64,000 nt of DNA from Faucicola mancuniensis (GTDB taxonomy: Bacteria; Pseudomonadota; Gammaproteobacteria; Pseudomonadales; Moraxellaceae), in contig NZ_CP171363.1 in the NCBI RefSeq assembly GCF_046523945.1, positions 1,984,001 through 2,048,000 on the forward strand, in the 5' to 3' direction. This document shows positions 24,747-33,954 of the stretch, piece by piece (the stretch's first letter is position 1; each line of letters opens with the position of its first letter). The notes beneath the pieces are model-generated. The model searched no databases. It was not told where the DNA came from and saw only the letters and a program-made list of their open reading frames with translations. The position numbers and the translations under genes are program-made.

Positions 24747-25091
24747 ATGATGAGTGAACACATTAATCAAGAACAATTCCAAGAACTAAAAGACTTGTTA
24801 GAAGATGATTTTATTGATTTAATTAACACTTATGTGGCAGACAGCGAAAAACGCATTATTGAGATGCAAACAGCGTTTGACAATGAAGATAACCGCATGG
24901 GTTTTGAATCAGCTCACAGCCTAAAAGGGGCAAGCTCAAACTTAGGTGCGACCAATTTGACCGAAATGTGTTATCAATTACAAGAAATCTGTCGTGAAGG
25001 TCAACTTCACAAACACCAACAACTGATTGATGACATCAAAGCCGAATCACAAGCTGTCAATGCGGATATTCAAGCCCAATTGGACGCTTAA
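24747..25091 (+). CDS. Hpt-domain phosphotransfer protein
   Basis: A 114-residue single-domain histidine phosphotransfer protein. The phosphoacceptor is His57 in ESAHSLKGASSNLGA, the standard Hpt motif, within an all-helical, acidic protein. Such proteins shuttle phosphate between hybrid kinases and response regulators. No kinase or regulator gene is adjacent, so its partners are encoded elsewhere. A second ATG follows the first directly (24750). Confidence 0.9.
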   Translation: MMSEHINQEQFQELKDLLEDDFIDLINTYVADSEKRIIEMQTAFDNEDNRMGFESAHSLKGASSNLGATNLTEMCYQLQEICREGQLHKHQQLIDDIKAESQAVNADIQAQLDA

Positions 25092-25116
25092 TCTCAGTGA
25101 ATTTTTTTGATTTTTG

Positions 25117-25950
25117 ATGGCTGATTTGTCCCAACCTACCTTGCAAACTTGGCAACGTGCCTTGTTAGACAGTATTCACATTGTCATGGTGAATACCACG
25201 TTGCCTGCCAATATTGGCTCGGTTGCTCGTGCCATGCACACGATGGGGCTAGAACATTTAACGGTCGTTTCACCAAAAAAACCACTAGATGATGACGCTT
25301 ATGCGTTTTCGGCTGGTGGTCGGCATATTTTGGATAATATGAAAGTCGTGGCAAATTTACCGCAAGCGATTGGCGAGATGAACCATGTTTTTGCGACCAG
25401 TAGCCGTCAGCGACATATTCCAAAACCTGTGTTAAGCCCACGTCAGTCTGCTGTATTGTTGGTAAATGGTGGCTTAAAACATCTACAGCAACAACAAGCT
25501 TTGCCAAAAATCGCTTTTGTGTTTGGGCGAGAAGATAGGGGGCTTACCAACGATGAGTTAAGGCTTGCCGATTATCATGTGCAAATCCCTGCCAACCCTG
25601 ATTACAGCGTACTTAATGTGGCGATGGCAATGCAAGTCATTGCCAGCGTGTTGTATGAAGAGATTGAAAATGCAACCGTTTTGCAAGATTTGCAAAATAA
25701 CCAACACGCTCATATTGATTTAACCATTCGCCAAACATGGGACGAACCTGCCATTAACCAAGCCCAAAAACAACAATTAGAACAACGCTTGTTAAACCTG
25801 TTATCGCAACTTACCATTTATGACCCAAATCAATCAAAAGTGATGCCTGAGCGTGTCAATCGTTTGTTAGGACGGCTACAATTAGATGTGAAAGAATATC
25901 AACTATTACAAGCGATGATAGCCAAAATAAATCAGCGATTAGAGCAATGA
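25117..25950 (+). CDS. trmJ: tRNA (cytidine/uridine-2'-O)-methyltransferase TrmJ
   Basis: A 277-residue SPOUT-class methyltransferase that modifies position 32 of tRNAs. The motifs NTTLPANIGSVARAMHTMGL (start), FVFGREDRGLTNDEL (about 140-154) and IPANPDYSVLNVAMAMQV (knot-forming motif) are all present, followed by the C-terminal extension typical of TrmJ. The ATG at 25117 is chosen over a TTG one codon earlier. Only 25 bases separate it from the Hpt gene. Confidence 0.92.
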   Translation: MADLSQPTLQTWQRALLDSIHIVMVNTTLPANIGSVARAMHTMGLEHLTVVSPKKPLDDDAYAFSAGGRHILDNMKVVANLPQAIGEMNHVFATSSRQRHIPKPVLSPRQSAVLLVNGGLKHLQQQQALPKIAFVFGREDRGLTNDELRLADYHVQIPANPDYSVLNVAMAMQVIASVLYEEIENATVLQDLQNNQHAHIDLTIRQTWDEPAINQAQKQQLEQRLLNLLSQLTIYDPNQSKVMPERVNRLLGRLQLDVKEYQLLQAMIAKINQRLEQ

Positions 25951-26054
25951 TATGCCTTAAGGCTTGATAAAAACACTTTTGTAACCATATTGAATACTCA
26001 TGAGTAATTTTTTGTAGTCGTGAAATTGGTAAAAAATGGCTATAATGCCGTTTT

Positions 26055-26263
26055 TTAGAACCTGTATTCATAACGTTTCTGCAATGAAAAATGAGATAAA
26101 TCGCCAGCTTTTCAAGGAAAAAACGCAGACTGATAGTCATTCTACCAGGCAAGTTTTTGATATCGAGCCGCAAGATTTAGCCATTTTTCATGCAAAAGCA
26201 AATAAATATTTATTAAAAAACCTGTGAAATTTTACTGCGTAATGTTGTAAATACAGGTTCTTG
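26055..26263. mobile_element. MITE copy A, about 203 bp
   Basis: Starts GAACCTGTATTCATAACGTT and ends with the inverse (AATGTTGTAAATACAGGTTC). The target duplication is TTA on the left and TTG on the right. The interior contains the shared block GCCAGCTTTTCAAGGAAAAA. No transposase is encoded. It occupies most of the 350-bp gap between trmJ and the SDR gene; the rest of that gap shows nothing else recognisable. Confidence 0.8.
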
Positions 26264-26302
26264 TTTTTAAATGATAAATTTTAAAAAAAATTGGGCAAAC
26301 AC

Positions 26303-27091
26303 ATGAAAAAATTAGAAGAAACATTCCAAAAAGTTGATAAATATGGCAATTTGATTACCAATAAATTGCTTCGCCGAAAAGATTTAGACAGCCTAAAAGG
26401 GGTTGGCAAGGGCAAAACCGTCCTTATCACAGGGGCAAGCTCTGGCATTGGGGCGATGATGGCACGTTATTTTGCTTATTTGGGCTATGATTTGGCGATT
26501 TGTGCCAGACGAGAAGAACGCTTAAACCAAATCAAAGAACAACTTGAAAGCGAATTTGGTATTCAAGTATCGGTAAAAACCCTTGACGTTACCAAGCATG
26601 AACAGATTTTTGCAGTATTTGACGCTTTTGCCAATGAGCTTGGCAAAATTGACCGTATTGTTGTCAATGCAGGGGTGGGCGATAGCCGAGTGATTGGTTT
26701 TGGGCGTTTTGAAACCAATCGCAACACCGCCGAGATTAACTTTATCAGTGCGTTGGCACAATGCGAATCCGCTATGAAAATTTTCCGCAAACAAAATAGC
26801 GGACATTTGGTGGTGATTTCGTCCATGTCTGCGGTGCGTGGTTTGCCACGTCATTTGACAACGTATGCCGCCGCCAAAGCAGGGCTTGCCAGCCTTGCCG
26901 AAGGTATTCGTGCCGATATGTTAAACGAAAAACTGCCGATTCATGTGTCCACCATTTACCCTGGTTATATCCGCACCGAGCTGAACATTGGGGCAAAATA
27001 TTTGCCATTTGAAAGCAGCGAAGAAGACGGCGTAAAAGCGATTGTAGAGGCGATTGAGGCAAAAGTTGATGAAGCGTATGTCCCTGCGTGA
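26303..27091 (+). CDS. SDR-family oxidoreductase, C-terminus cut by a stop codon
   Basis: A 262-residue short-chain dehydrogenase. The N-terminal lead is followed by the cofactor motif TGASSGIG (about residues 42-49), NAG near 121, catalytic Ser in ISSMSAVRG, and YAAAK (Tyr-x3-Lys) near residue 188. The frame stops in TGA at 27089. The next 21 codons in the same frame (PWLPIGIGMKVLPLKMIVKF and one more, then TAA at 27155) look like the family's usual hydrophobic C-terminal end, so TGA probably replaced TGG (Trp). The core enzyme may still work. The ATG at 26303 is used; a TTG at 26291 is also in frame. Confidence 0.85.
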   Translation: MKKLEETFQKVDKYGNLITNKLLRRKDLDSLKGVGKGKTVLITGASSGIGAMMARYFAYLGYDLAICARREERLNQIKEQLESEFGIQVSVKTLDVTKHEQIFAVFDAFANELGKIDRIVVNAGVGDSRVIGFGRFETNRNTAEINFISALAQCESAMKIFRKQNSGHLVVISSMSAVRGLPRHLTTYAAAKAGLASLAEGIRADMLNEKLPIHVSTIYPGYIRTELNIGAKYLPFESSEEDGVKAIVEAIEAKVDEAYVPA

Positions 27092-27223
27092 CCTTGGTTA
27101 CCAATTGGCATTGGTATGAAAGTGCTGCCGTTAAAAATGATTGTGAAATTTTTATAACGCAAAAATTGCATAACTTTATTACAAACGGTAATAGAAAACA
27201 TTGGCAAATTTTTGTAAAATGAT

Positions 27224-27255
27224 AAGGTGTTTGAGAAAATCAAACGCCTTTTTTT
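27224..27255 (+). terminator. Rho-independent terminator after the SDR gene
   Basis: AAGGTGTTTGA, loop GAAAA and TCAAACGCCTT followed by seven T (one G-U pair). It lies 67 bases beyond the restored end (27157) of the SDR frame, supporting the view that the gene originally ended there. Confidence 0.85.
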
Positions 27256-27328
27256 ATCACATTTTTAAACCTTTTACATTTTTTTAACCACTTTTTAACA
27301 ACTATTTTTTAGCAAAAAAGGAATCATT

Positions 27329-28315
27329 ATGACAAATTTTACCAGTACCGCCATTTTTGAGAACAATGCCGAGGCGATTGGCAACACACCGCTTGTGCGT
27401 TTGAACCGTTTAATGCCAAAGGGCGTGACCGTTTTGGCAAAGATTGAAAGCCGAAATCCTGCTTTTTCGGTCAAAGACCGTATCGGTGCGAGCATGATTA
27501 GCGATGCTGAGCAGTCAGGCAAACTCAAAGCTGGTATGCACATCGTTGAACCAACTAGTGGTAATACGGGCATTGCGTTGGCGTTTGTGGCGGCGGCAAA
27601 AGGCTATCCGATTACTCTTGTTATGCCTGCGTCTATGAGTATGGAACGCCGAAAAGTCTTGGCGGCGTTGGGGGCAAATTTGGTTTTGACCGAACCTGCA
27701 TTGGGTATGAAAGGGGCTGTGGAAAAAGCCAACGAAATCGCCAATAGCGACCCAAGTCAATACTTTGTGCCACAGCAGTTTGACAACCCAGCCAATCCAG
27801 CCGTTCATGTAAGAACCACCGCACCAGAGATTGATAATGCGACCAATGGTAATGTGGACGCTGTGGTGGCAGGCGTGGGTACAGGCGGTACGATTTCTGG
27901 GATTGCCAAATATTTTAAACAAGTTAAAGGCAAAAATATTCATGCGGTTGCCGTTGAGCCAGCAGAATCACCGATTATCACCCAAACCTTAAATCACGAA
28001 GAAATCAAACCTGCACCGCACAAAATTCAGGGTTTAGGGGCGAATTTTATTCCAAAAAATTTGGCGTTGGATTTGTTAGATGATGTGGCTCGTGTGTCTA
28101 GCGAAGAGGCGTTAGCATTTGCAAGACGTGCGATGACCGAAGAGGGGATTTTGTGTGGCATTTCGTGTGGTGCTGCGTTAAAGGCGACTTATGATTTGGC
28201 AAGCCGTCCAGAGTTTCAGGGCAAAACTATTGTGGTGATTTTGCCAGATGGGGGCGAGCGTTATTTGTCAAGCGTGCTGTTTGATGGTGTGTTTACAGGT
28301 GAAAATTTTGCCTAA
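27329..28315 (+). CDS. cysK: Cysteine synthase A (O-acetylserine sulfhydrylase)
   Basis: A 328-residue PLP enzyme that makes cysteine from O-acetylserine and sulfide. The PLP lysine is Lys49 in NPAFSVKDRIGASM. The substrate loop TSGNTGIAL is at 76-84, the phosphate-binding GVGTGGTISG near 182, and the end segment ILPDGGERYLSS is conserved. Length fits CysK; CysM cannot be fully excluded but the motifs favour CysK. Stands alone behind its own ribosome site (AAAAGGAAT). Confidence 0.93.
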   Translation: MTNFTSTAIFENNAEAIGNTPLVRLNRLMPKGVTVLAKIESRNPAFSVKDRIGASMISDAEQSGKLKAGMHIVEPTSGNTGIALAFVAAAKGYPITLVMPASMSMERRKVLAALGANLVLTEPALGMKGAVEKANEIANSDPSQYFVPQQFDNPANPAVHVRTTAPEIDNATNGNVDAVVAGVGTGGTISGIAKYFKQVKGKNIHAVAVEPAESPIITQTLNHEEIKPAPHKIQGLGANFIPKNLALDLLDDVARVSSEEALAFARRAMTEEGILCGISCGAALKATYDLASRPEFQGKTIVVILPDGGERYLSSVLFDGVFTGENFA

Positions 28316-28352
28316 AATAATACCATTCCCAAAATATAAAGTGCTTTTGTGG

Positions 28353-28379
28353 GTTGGGTAGAGCAAAGTGATACCCAAC
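28353..28379 (+). terminator. Hairpin after cysK (REP-like)
   Basis: GTTGGGTA pairs perfectly with TACCCAAC around an 11-base loop, followed by TCTTTT. It may terminate cysK. Its form resembles the stem at 21571-21595. Confidence 0.5.
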
Positions 28380-28395
28380 TCTTTTAAAAATATAT

Positions 28396-28605
28396 TAAGA
28401 ACCTGCATTCACAACATTACGCAGTAACATTTTACAAATTTTAAAAGTAGATATTTATTTGCTTTTGCATGAAAAATGGCTAAATCTTGCGGCTCGATGT
28501 CAAAAACTTGCCTGATAGAATGACTATCAGTCTGCGTTTTTTCCTTGAAAAGCTGGCGATTTATCTCATTTTTCATTGCAAAAACGTTATGAATACAGGT
28601 TCTAA
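28396..28605. mobile_element. MITE copy B, about 204 bp
   Basis: GAACCTGCATTCACAACATT at one end and AACGTTATGAATACAGGTTC at the other, flanked by a perfect TAA duplication (28396-28398 and 28603-28605). It is inserted in the opposite orientation to copies A and C. It lies between cysK and the RelB gene, in a 430-bp gap whose remaining bases hold the post-cysK hairpin and the relB promoter region. Confidence 0.85.
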
Positions 28606-28744
28606 AAATGTTGGACGTCATTGTTCCACCCAACTTATTTACGATTTTTCATTTTTGGGTACAGATTATAACTTAGGGTTAATTACTTGTAAAATGATAG
28701 TAGTTTACTGACAATACTCAAAAAATCAACAGGAAAACCCCACC

Positions 28745-28999
28745 ATGACCACCGTCAATCTTAACTTACGCCTAGACAAAGAACTAAAAGATGAAGTAGC
28801 CGTGATTTTTGAAAACTACGGCATGACCACCGCAGGGGCGTTAAAAATGTTTTTGGTAAACGTTGCCAAAACCAAAACCGTACCTTTAACATTCACCTAT
28901 CAAGCGGACTTTAGCGATGACGAAATCACCACGATTAAGCACCGCTTGCACGATACGGATAACATTCGCACCACCACGCTTGACGAGCTGTTTGCATGA
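28745..28999 (+). CDS. RelB/DinJ family antitoxin
   Basis: An 84-residue antitoxin with the ribbon-helix-helix start VNLNLRLDKELKDEVAVIFE followed by YGMTTAGALKMFL, characteristic of RelB/DinJ. It normally binds and neutralises the RelE/YafQ toxin and represses the operon. Its stop overlaps the start of the next gene (ATGA-type, 28996-28999). The toxin partner is broken, so the antitoxin is now an orphan. Confidence 0.85.
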   Translation: MTTVNLNLRLDKELKDEVAVIFENYGMTTAGALKMFLVNVAKTKTVPLTFTYQADFSDDEITTIKHRLHDTDNIRTTTLDELFA

Positions 29000-29283
29000 C
29001 TTACACTATCAAAAGATACGATGATTTTGTCAAAGATTTAAGCAAACTGGACAAAGCCGTCAAAGACCAGTTACGCAAAAAACTAGAAAAAATTGTAGAA
29101 AATCCACACATTCCAAAAAACTGATTGGGTGGTGAACTCTCTGGACTGTACAAAATCAAACTGCAACGTGCGGGTATTTGTCTTGTTTATGCGGTCAATG
29201 ATGACGAGATTTATATTTTGCTATTAACTGTTGGCAAACGTGCAGATAGCGAAGTTTACGAAACCGCAAAAACATGGCTTTGA
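28996..29283 (+). pseudogene. RelE-family toxin interrupted by an in-frame TGA
   Basis: A 95-codon frame encodes a RelE/ParE-type toxin: TYTIKRYDDFVKDLSKLDKA, a stop at codon 43 (29122-29124), then LGGELSGLYKIKLQRAGICL and DDEIYILLLTVGKRADSEVY to the natural TGA at 29281. Relatives have Arg or Lys where the stop lies (K-N-R-L-x-G-E-L-S-G), so CGA changed to TGA by a single transition. The catalytic half lies after the stop, so the toxin is very probably inactive. Confidence 0.8.
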
Positions 29284-29416
29284 GAACAAGTCATGTTATC
29301 TCATGTTATCGTGCGTACAATACTGTAAAATATTCTGTGTGAATTTTTGTTGTATATTGGGTTTTGTGCAGAATATTTTTTTCTTTTAATTTGTTATTAA
29401 ATATTTGTTTGACATA

Positions 29417-29449
29417 ATTACCATGATTTTTTGTCATGGTAATTTTTTT
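29417..29449 (+). terminator. Rho-independent terminator before pepN
   Basis: ATTACCATGA, a seven-base loop and TCATGGTAAT followed by seven T form a perfect 10-bp stem. It would end transcription from the relBE locus. Confidence 0.85.
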
Positions 29450-29538
29450 GTCAAAAATTACGACAAACAACCCATTTATTTTATGCAGTGCTTGCTTTAT
29501 AATGCCTTATTGATTTTATTGTAAAAAAGAGAAAAACA

Positions 29539-32190
29539 ATGTCTGAAACTACCCAAATTCAAGCCAATCAAACCGTTACGCCACAAATGCCTGACGTACC
29601 GTTAAACACCCCAACCCCGCAAAAAATCTACCTAAAAGACTACACGCCACCTAGCTTTCATGTTGATAATATTGATTTAACCATTCAATTGTATCAAGAC
29701 AACGCCAAAGTTACTGCCACTTTAAACATGACCCGCAAAACGGCAGGTGATTTGGTGCTATTGGGTCGTGAATTGCAACTGGAATCGATTCATTTAAACG
29801 GTCAATTATTAACCGAAAACGATTATCAATTAGACAGTGAGCAACTGGTTATCAAAAATGCCCCAGATACTTGTATTATCAATACGGTGGTAACGATTGT
29901 GCCACAAAAAAATACCAGTTTGGAAGGCTTGTATCAGGCAGGCGAGGGTGAAGACAAAATGTTTGTTACCCAATGTGAGCCAGAGGGTTTTCGCAAAATT
30001 ACCTTTTATCCAGACCGTCCAGACGTGCTTGCTACTTTTACCACTCGTATTGAAGCGGATAAAAAATTTCCAACTTTGTTGGCAAATGGCAATTTGATTG
30101 ATAAAGGCGATTTGGACGACAACCGTCATTTTGCGGTTTGGCAAGACCCGACCAAAAAACCAAGCTATCTGTTCGCTTGCGTGATGGCGGATTTGGCGGT
30201 TTTGACTGACCATTATACCACCATTGAAGGGCGTGATGTTTTGTTAGAATTGTACGCCAAGCCCAAAAATATTGAGCAATGCCATGTCGGTATGCAGGCG
30301 TTAAAAGACTCAATGAAATGGGACGAAGACAACTACGGACGAGCCTACGACCTTGACCGTTATATGATTGTGGCGGTCAGCCAGTTTAACATGGGGGCGA
30401 TGGAAAACAAGGGTTTGAACATTTTTAACACCGCTTGTGTGCTGTCAAGCCCAGAAACGACCACCGATAGACGCAATTTTAACGTCAAAGCCGTTATTGC
30501 TCACGAATATTTTCACAACTGGACAGGCAACCGTATCACTTGCCGAGATTGGTTTCAGCTATGTTTAAAAGAAGGCTTTACTGTTTTTAGAGACCAGTCG
30601 TTTTCTGCCGATTTACATTCGCCTGCAGTGCAACGCATTGATGACGTGGCGGTACTAAAAGCCCATCAATTTGCCGAAGATGCTAGCCCACTTGCCCATC
30701 CACCACGCCCAGACCATTTTGTTGAAATCAACAATTTTTATACCGCAACCGTGTATGAAAAAGGGGCGGAAATCGTGCGAATGATTGCCAACACGCTAGG
30801 CAAAGAAAAATTCCGCCAAGGCACAGACGAATACTTCCGCCGTTATGACGGACAAGCCGTTACCGTGGAAGATTTGTTATCCGCTTTAAGCGTATCTGGT
30901 ACAAATGTTGAGCAATTTTTGGACTGGTACACCCAACCTGCCACCCCTGTGGTATCAGGCTATTGGCTGAAGGATGATAAAAACTTAACAATTCACTTAG
31001 CCCAAAAAATCCGCAAAGTCGCCAATTATCCAGAACCCAAAAACCTACCAATTCCAGTCAAAACCGCCATTTTTAACCGTCAAACAGGCGAATTGGTCAA
31101 AGAAGATTTGTTACTTTTAACCCAAAGCGAACAAGATTTTACTTTTGAAAATCTGTTTAACGAACATGACTTTGAGCCTGTGATTTCGTTGTTGCGAGAT
31201 TTTTCCGCCCCTGTTATTTTGCAATTTAACTATAGCGATGACGACTTGGCATTTTTGGCGGAACATGAAACCAATGGCTTTAACCGTTGGCAAGCGGTAC
31301 AAAGTTTGGTAAATAAAATTTTGTTAAATAACCAAAGCAGTACCGCTTATTTAACCGCTTTGGCAAATAGCATACCAAGCCTTGCCAATAGCGATGCCAT
31401 GCTTGCCAGTCGCTTGTTGGATTTGCCAAGTGAACGAGAGTTGGGTAGTGTAATTCAACAAAATTATGACCCTGATTTTGTCAAACAGCAACGAGATAAA
31501 ACCAAACAAAAAGTGGCAAATCATCTGAAAGATTTTTGGCAAACGGCTTATACACAACTGCCAATCCAAGACTACCAAGATACCGCCAAAGCCATGGGAG
31601 AACGTGCGTGGCGAAATACCGTGCTAGATATGGTGCTATGTGTTAATGATGGGGGTGCAAACCTAGATACAGCAAGCCAATGGACAACCGAGCAATACCA
31701 CAAAGCGACCTGTATGACGGAGCGTTATGGGGCATTAGTTGGTGCGGTGCAGTATAATTTGCCAAATAAAGCCGAGTTATTAGCCGACTTTTATCAGCGT
31801 TTTAAACATGACGACTTGGTGATGGATATGTGGTTTGGCGTGCAGGCAAGCGATGAATCAGCAAGTGTGGCGGATATTTTTGCCTTGACTGAGCATGGCG
31901 ACTTTGATATCAATACACCAAACCGTGTGCGAGCGGTGCTGGGCGGTCTGTTATCACAACCGACTAAACTGTGGACAAATGACGGCTTGGTGCGTTATTT
32001 GGATATGATGGTGGTGCTTGATAAACGCAATCCGTTGTTGGCATCTCGTTTGTTACAAGGCTTGTCAAATTGGCAAACGTTGGTTGATGATAAAAAGGCA
32101 ATGGCAAAAGCGTTGCTTAACGATTATCAAGCAAAATTTGAATCCAAAAATGTTAAAGAAACCTTGCAAAATATGTTGAATGTTGAGTAA
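29539..32190 (+). CDS. pepN: Aminopeptidase N
   Basis: An 883-residue M1-family zinc aminopeptidase that trims N-terminal residues from peptides in the cytoplasm. The substrate-binding GAMENKGLN is near residue 285. The zinc site HEYFHNWTGNRITCRDW begins at His322 with the second Glu in LKEGFTVFRDQ. A C-terminal helical DUF3458-type region follows. Length matches the E. coli PepN class. Ribosome site AAGAGAAAAA. Confidence 0.96.
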   Translation: MSETTQIQANQTVTPQMPDVPLNTPTPQKIYLKDYTPPSFHVDNIDLTIQLYQDNAKVTATLNMTRKTAGDLVLLGRELQLESIHLNGQLLTENDYQLDSEQLVIKNAPDTCIINTVVTIVPQKNTSLEGLYQAGEGEDKMFVTQCEPEGFRKITFYPDRPDVLATFTTRIEADKKFPTLLANGNLIDKGDLDDNRHFAVWQDPTKKPSYLFACVMADLAVLTDHYTTIEGRDVLLELYAKPKNIEQCHVGMQALKDSMKWDEDNYGRAYDLDRYMIVAVSQFNMGAMENKGLNIFNTACVLSSPETTTDRRNFNVKAVIAHEYFHNWTGNRITCRDWFQLCLKEGFTVFRDQSFSADLHSPAVQRIDDVAVLKAHQFAEDASPLAHPPRPDHFVEINNFYTATVYEKGAEIVRMIANTLGKEKFRQGTDEYFRRYDGQAVTVEDLLSALSVSGTNVEQFLDWYTQPATPVVSGYWLKDDKNLTIHLAQKIRKVANYPEPKNLPIPVKTAIFNRQTGELVKEDLLLLTQSEQDFTFENLFNEHDFEPVISLLRDFSAPVILQFNYSDDDLAFLAEHETNGFNRWQAVQSLVNKILLNNQSSTAYLTALANSIPSLANSDAMLASRLLDLPSERELGSVIQQNYDPDFVKQQRDKTKQKVANHLKDFWQTAYTQLPIQDYQDTAKAMGERAWRNTVLDMVLCVNDGGANLDTASQWTTEQYHKATCMTERYGALVGAVQYNLPNKAELLADFYQRFKHDDLVMDMWFGVQASDESASVADIFALTEHGDFDINTPNRVRAVLGGLLSQPTKLWTNDGLVRYLDMMVVLDKRNPLLASRLLQGLSNWQTLVDDKKAMAKALLNDYQAKFESKNVKETLQNMLNVE

Positions 32191-32198
32191 GGGAAAAA

Positions 32199-32375
32199 AT
32201 GCTAAAACTTACATTAAATGATAAAAATCTGTTGATTAGCTCAGCAGATTTTTCACACTAAATTGATTTTGGCATTGCCAATATTTGTCAAATTTTGGCA
32301 AGCGTGCCACCGAGTGAAGTCGCTTGGGAAAACGCCATTATGCAAATTGAAGATGCCATTTACAAAAATAATTAG
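32199..32375 (+). pseudogene. Small unknown gene with internal stop
   Basis: Directly after pepN, with a GGG ribosome site, an ATG opens a frame reading MLKLTLNDKNLLISSADFSH. A TAA follows at codon 21 (32259-32261), then the frame continues IDFGIANICQILASVPPSEV and WENAIMQIEDAIYKNN to TAG. The coherent sequence on both sides of the stop suggests a 58-codon gene broken once. Family not recognised. Confidence 0.45.
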
Positions 32376-32382
32376 TGAACTT

Positions 32383-33954
32383 ATGACACCAAAAAATTTA
32401 ACATCGCTGATTTTTAAACTTGTGGAACAGCCTGTTCGTTGGTTTGAGTATTTTACCAATGTAATAAATGACAAAGACAATGCAGAAAAGTCCGAGTTGG
32501 TTTTGACTGATGAAGATATTGAGCAACTACAAAAACAAGGCTTGAACAAACAGACGATTGACAAAATAGCCGATGAAGTCAATGAACAATTAAGCAGTAA
32601 TGCCAATGTTGAAATTGAGCCAAAAAATCCGTCAGAAACCGTCAAATCGGACAATTTTTCCAATGCCAATTTGGCAAAATCTAACCTAGAAAAATCTTCA
32701 GAAAATACTGAATATTTGTCATTAAACCAAATTGACAAAAAAATCGCTGATGAAGTTGAAAAGCAACAAGCGGAACAAGAAGCCAAACGGCAAGCTGAGC
32801 AAGAAGCCCAATACGAAGCCTTTAAACAATATCTTGCCAAAAAAAATAGCCAAAAAGAAGTGGACTATCGGCAAGTACGGATTGATATTGAGTCCGGGGC
32901 ATTGCCGACCAAGATGTTTTATTTGTTAAATGGGTTGGCGGCAGTGATTGCAGGCTTTGGCTTGCTTGCAAATTCGCCTGCGGTAGTGATTGGGGCGATG
33001 TTGGTCGCCATGCTGATAGGTCCGATTAGTGGCATTGCATTAGCGGTGATTGACGCACGTTTTGCCTTGCTAAAAAAATCGCTTGGGACGTTGGTATCAG
33101 GTGGGGTGCTGATTTATTCGGTGGGGCTTGTGTTGGGGTGGTTATTTCCAGAGCAGTCCTATTCGCATGAAATTATCGTCCGTACTGCCCCCAATACGAT
33201 GGACGTGATGGTGGCATTGGCAGGCGGGACGGCAGGGGCGTATGCGATGATTTCGCATAATTTGTCAGTGGCTGTGGTTGGTGTGGCGGTGGCGACTGCC
33301 CTTGTACCACCTTTGACGGCAAGTGGCATTTTGTTTGCCAATGGTGAATATTCGTTGGCGTGGGGTGCATTTTTATTGACGCTGACCAATATTTTGGCGA
33401 TTCAGTTTACCAATGCGTTGGTGCTGTGGGTGGCAGGGTTTCGCCGTTTGGATATTGATGAAAGTGAAGATGAGCGTGTCAAAGATTCCAAAGTGCGACA
33501 GGTGTGGTTATTTTTGCGTAGAAATGCGGTGACGGCGGTGCTGTTGGTTGGGATTAGTGGTTATTTGACGTACAATTTTTATCAGCAAATTGACCAACAA
33601 CGTTATGAAAAATCGGTGAATCAAATCATTGAAAAGGGCATTGAACATCAGCCCAGTTATGTGCTAAATAGCAGTTTTCAACAAGAAAAAAATCCGTACG
33701 CTGATGGCATAACGCCTGATAAATATTATGTGATTCGTGTTACTATGCAAGGCTTGGTCGCCCCAAAGCATACACAGGTGGCAAAGATGGAAAAGCAGAT
33801 TCAAGATTTGACCGACAAACATTTTAAACGTCCACCTGTCAAATTGCAGGTGCGTTTTGTGCCTGAACAAGTGATTGAAAGTCAGCCAATTACCAAAAAT
33901 GATGTCAAGCTTGATGATAAAGCGATTAATCAAATGACTGACACAAAAAAATAG
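32383..33954 (+). CDS. DUF389 (TIGR00341) family membrane protein
   Basis: A 523-residue inner-membrane protein. The first 150 residues are charged, with a Gln/Glu/Ala-rich coiled-coil stretch (about 120-150). Then follow several membrane segments starting MFYLLNGLAAVIAGFGLLAN and SPAVVIGAMLVAMLIGPISG, the signature of DUF389, then SVAVVGVAVATALVPPLTAS and one more helix near residue 400. A soluble C-terminal part ends the protein. Function of the family is unknown. The frame extends upstream to 32263, but that part overlaps the broken small gene and is rejected. Confidence 0.8.
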   Translation: MTPKNLTSLIFKLVEQPVRWFEYFTNVINDKDNAEKSELVLTDEDIEQLQKQGLNKQTIDKIADEVNEQLSSNANVEIEPKNPSETVKSDNFSNANLAKSNLEKSSENTEYLSLNQIDKKIADEVEKQQAEQEAKRQAEQEAQYEAFKQYLAKKNSQKEVDYRQVRIDIESGALPTKMFYLLNGLAAVIAGFGLLANSPAVVIGAMLVAMLIGPISGIALAVIDARFALLKKSLGTLVSGGVLIYSVGLVLGWLFPEQSYSHEIIVRTAPNTMDVMVALAGGTAGAYAMISHNLSVAVVGVAVATALVPPLTASGILFANGEYSLAWGAFLLTLTNILAIQFTNALVLWVAGFRRLDIDESEDERVKDSKVRQVWLFLRRNAVTAVLLVGISGYLTYNFYQQIDQQRYEKSVNQIIEKGIEHQPSYVLNSSFQQEKNPYADGITPDKYYVIRVTMQGLVAPKHTQVAKMEKQIQDLTDKHFKRPPVKLQVRFVPEQVIESQPITKNDVKLDDKAINQMTDTKK

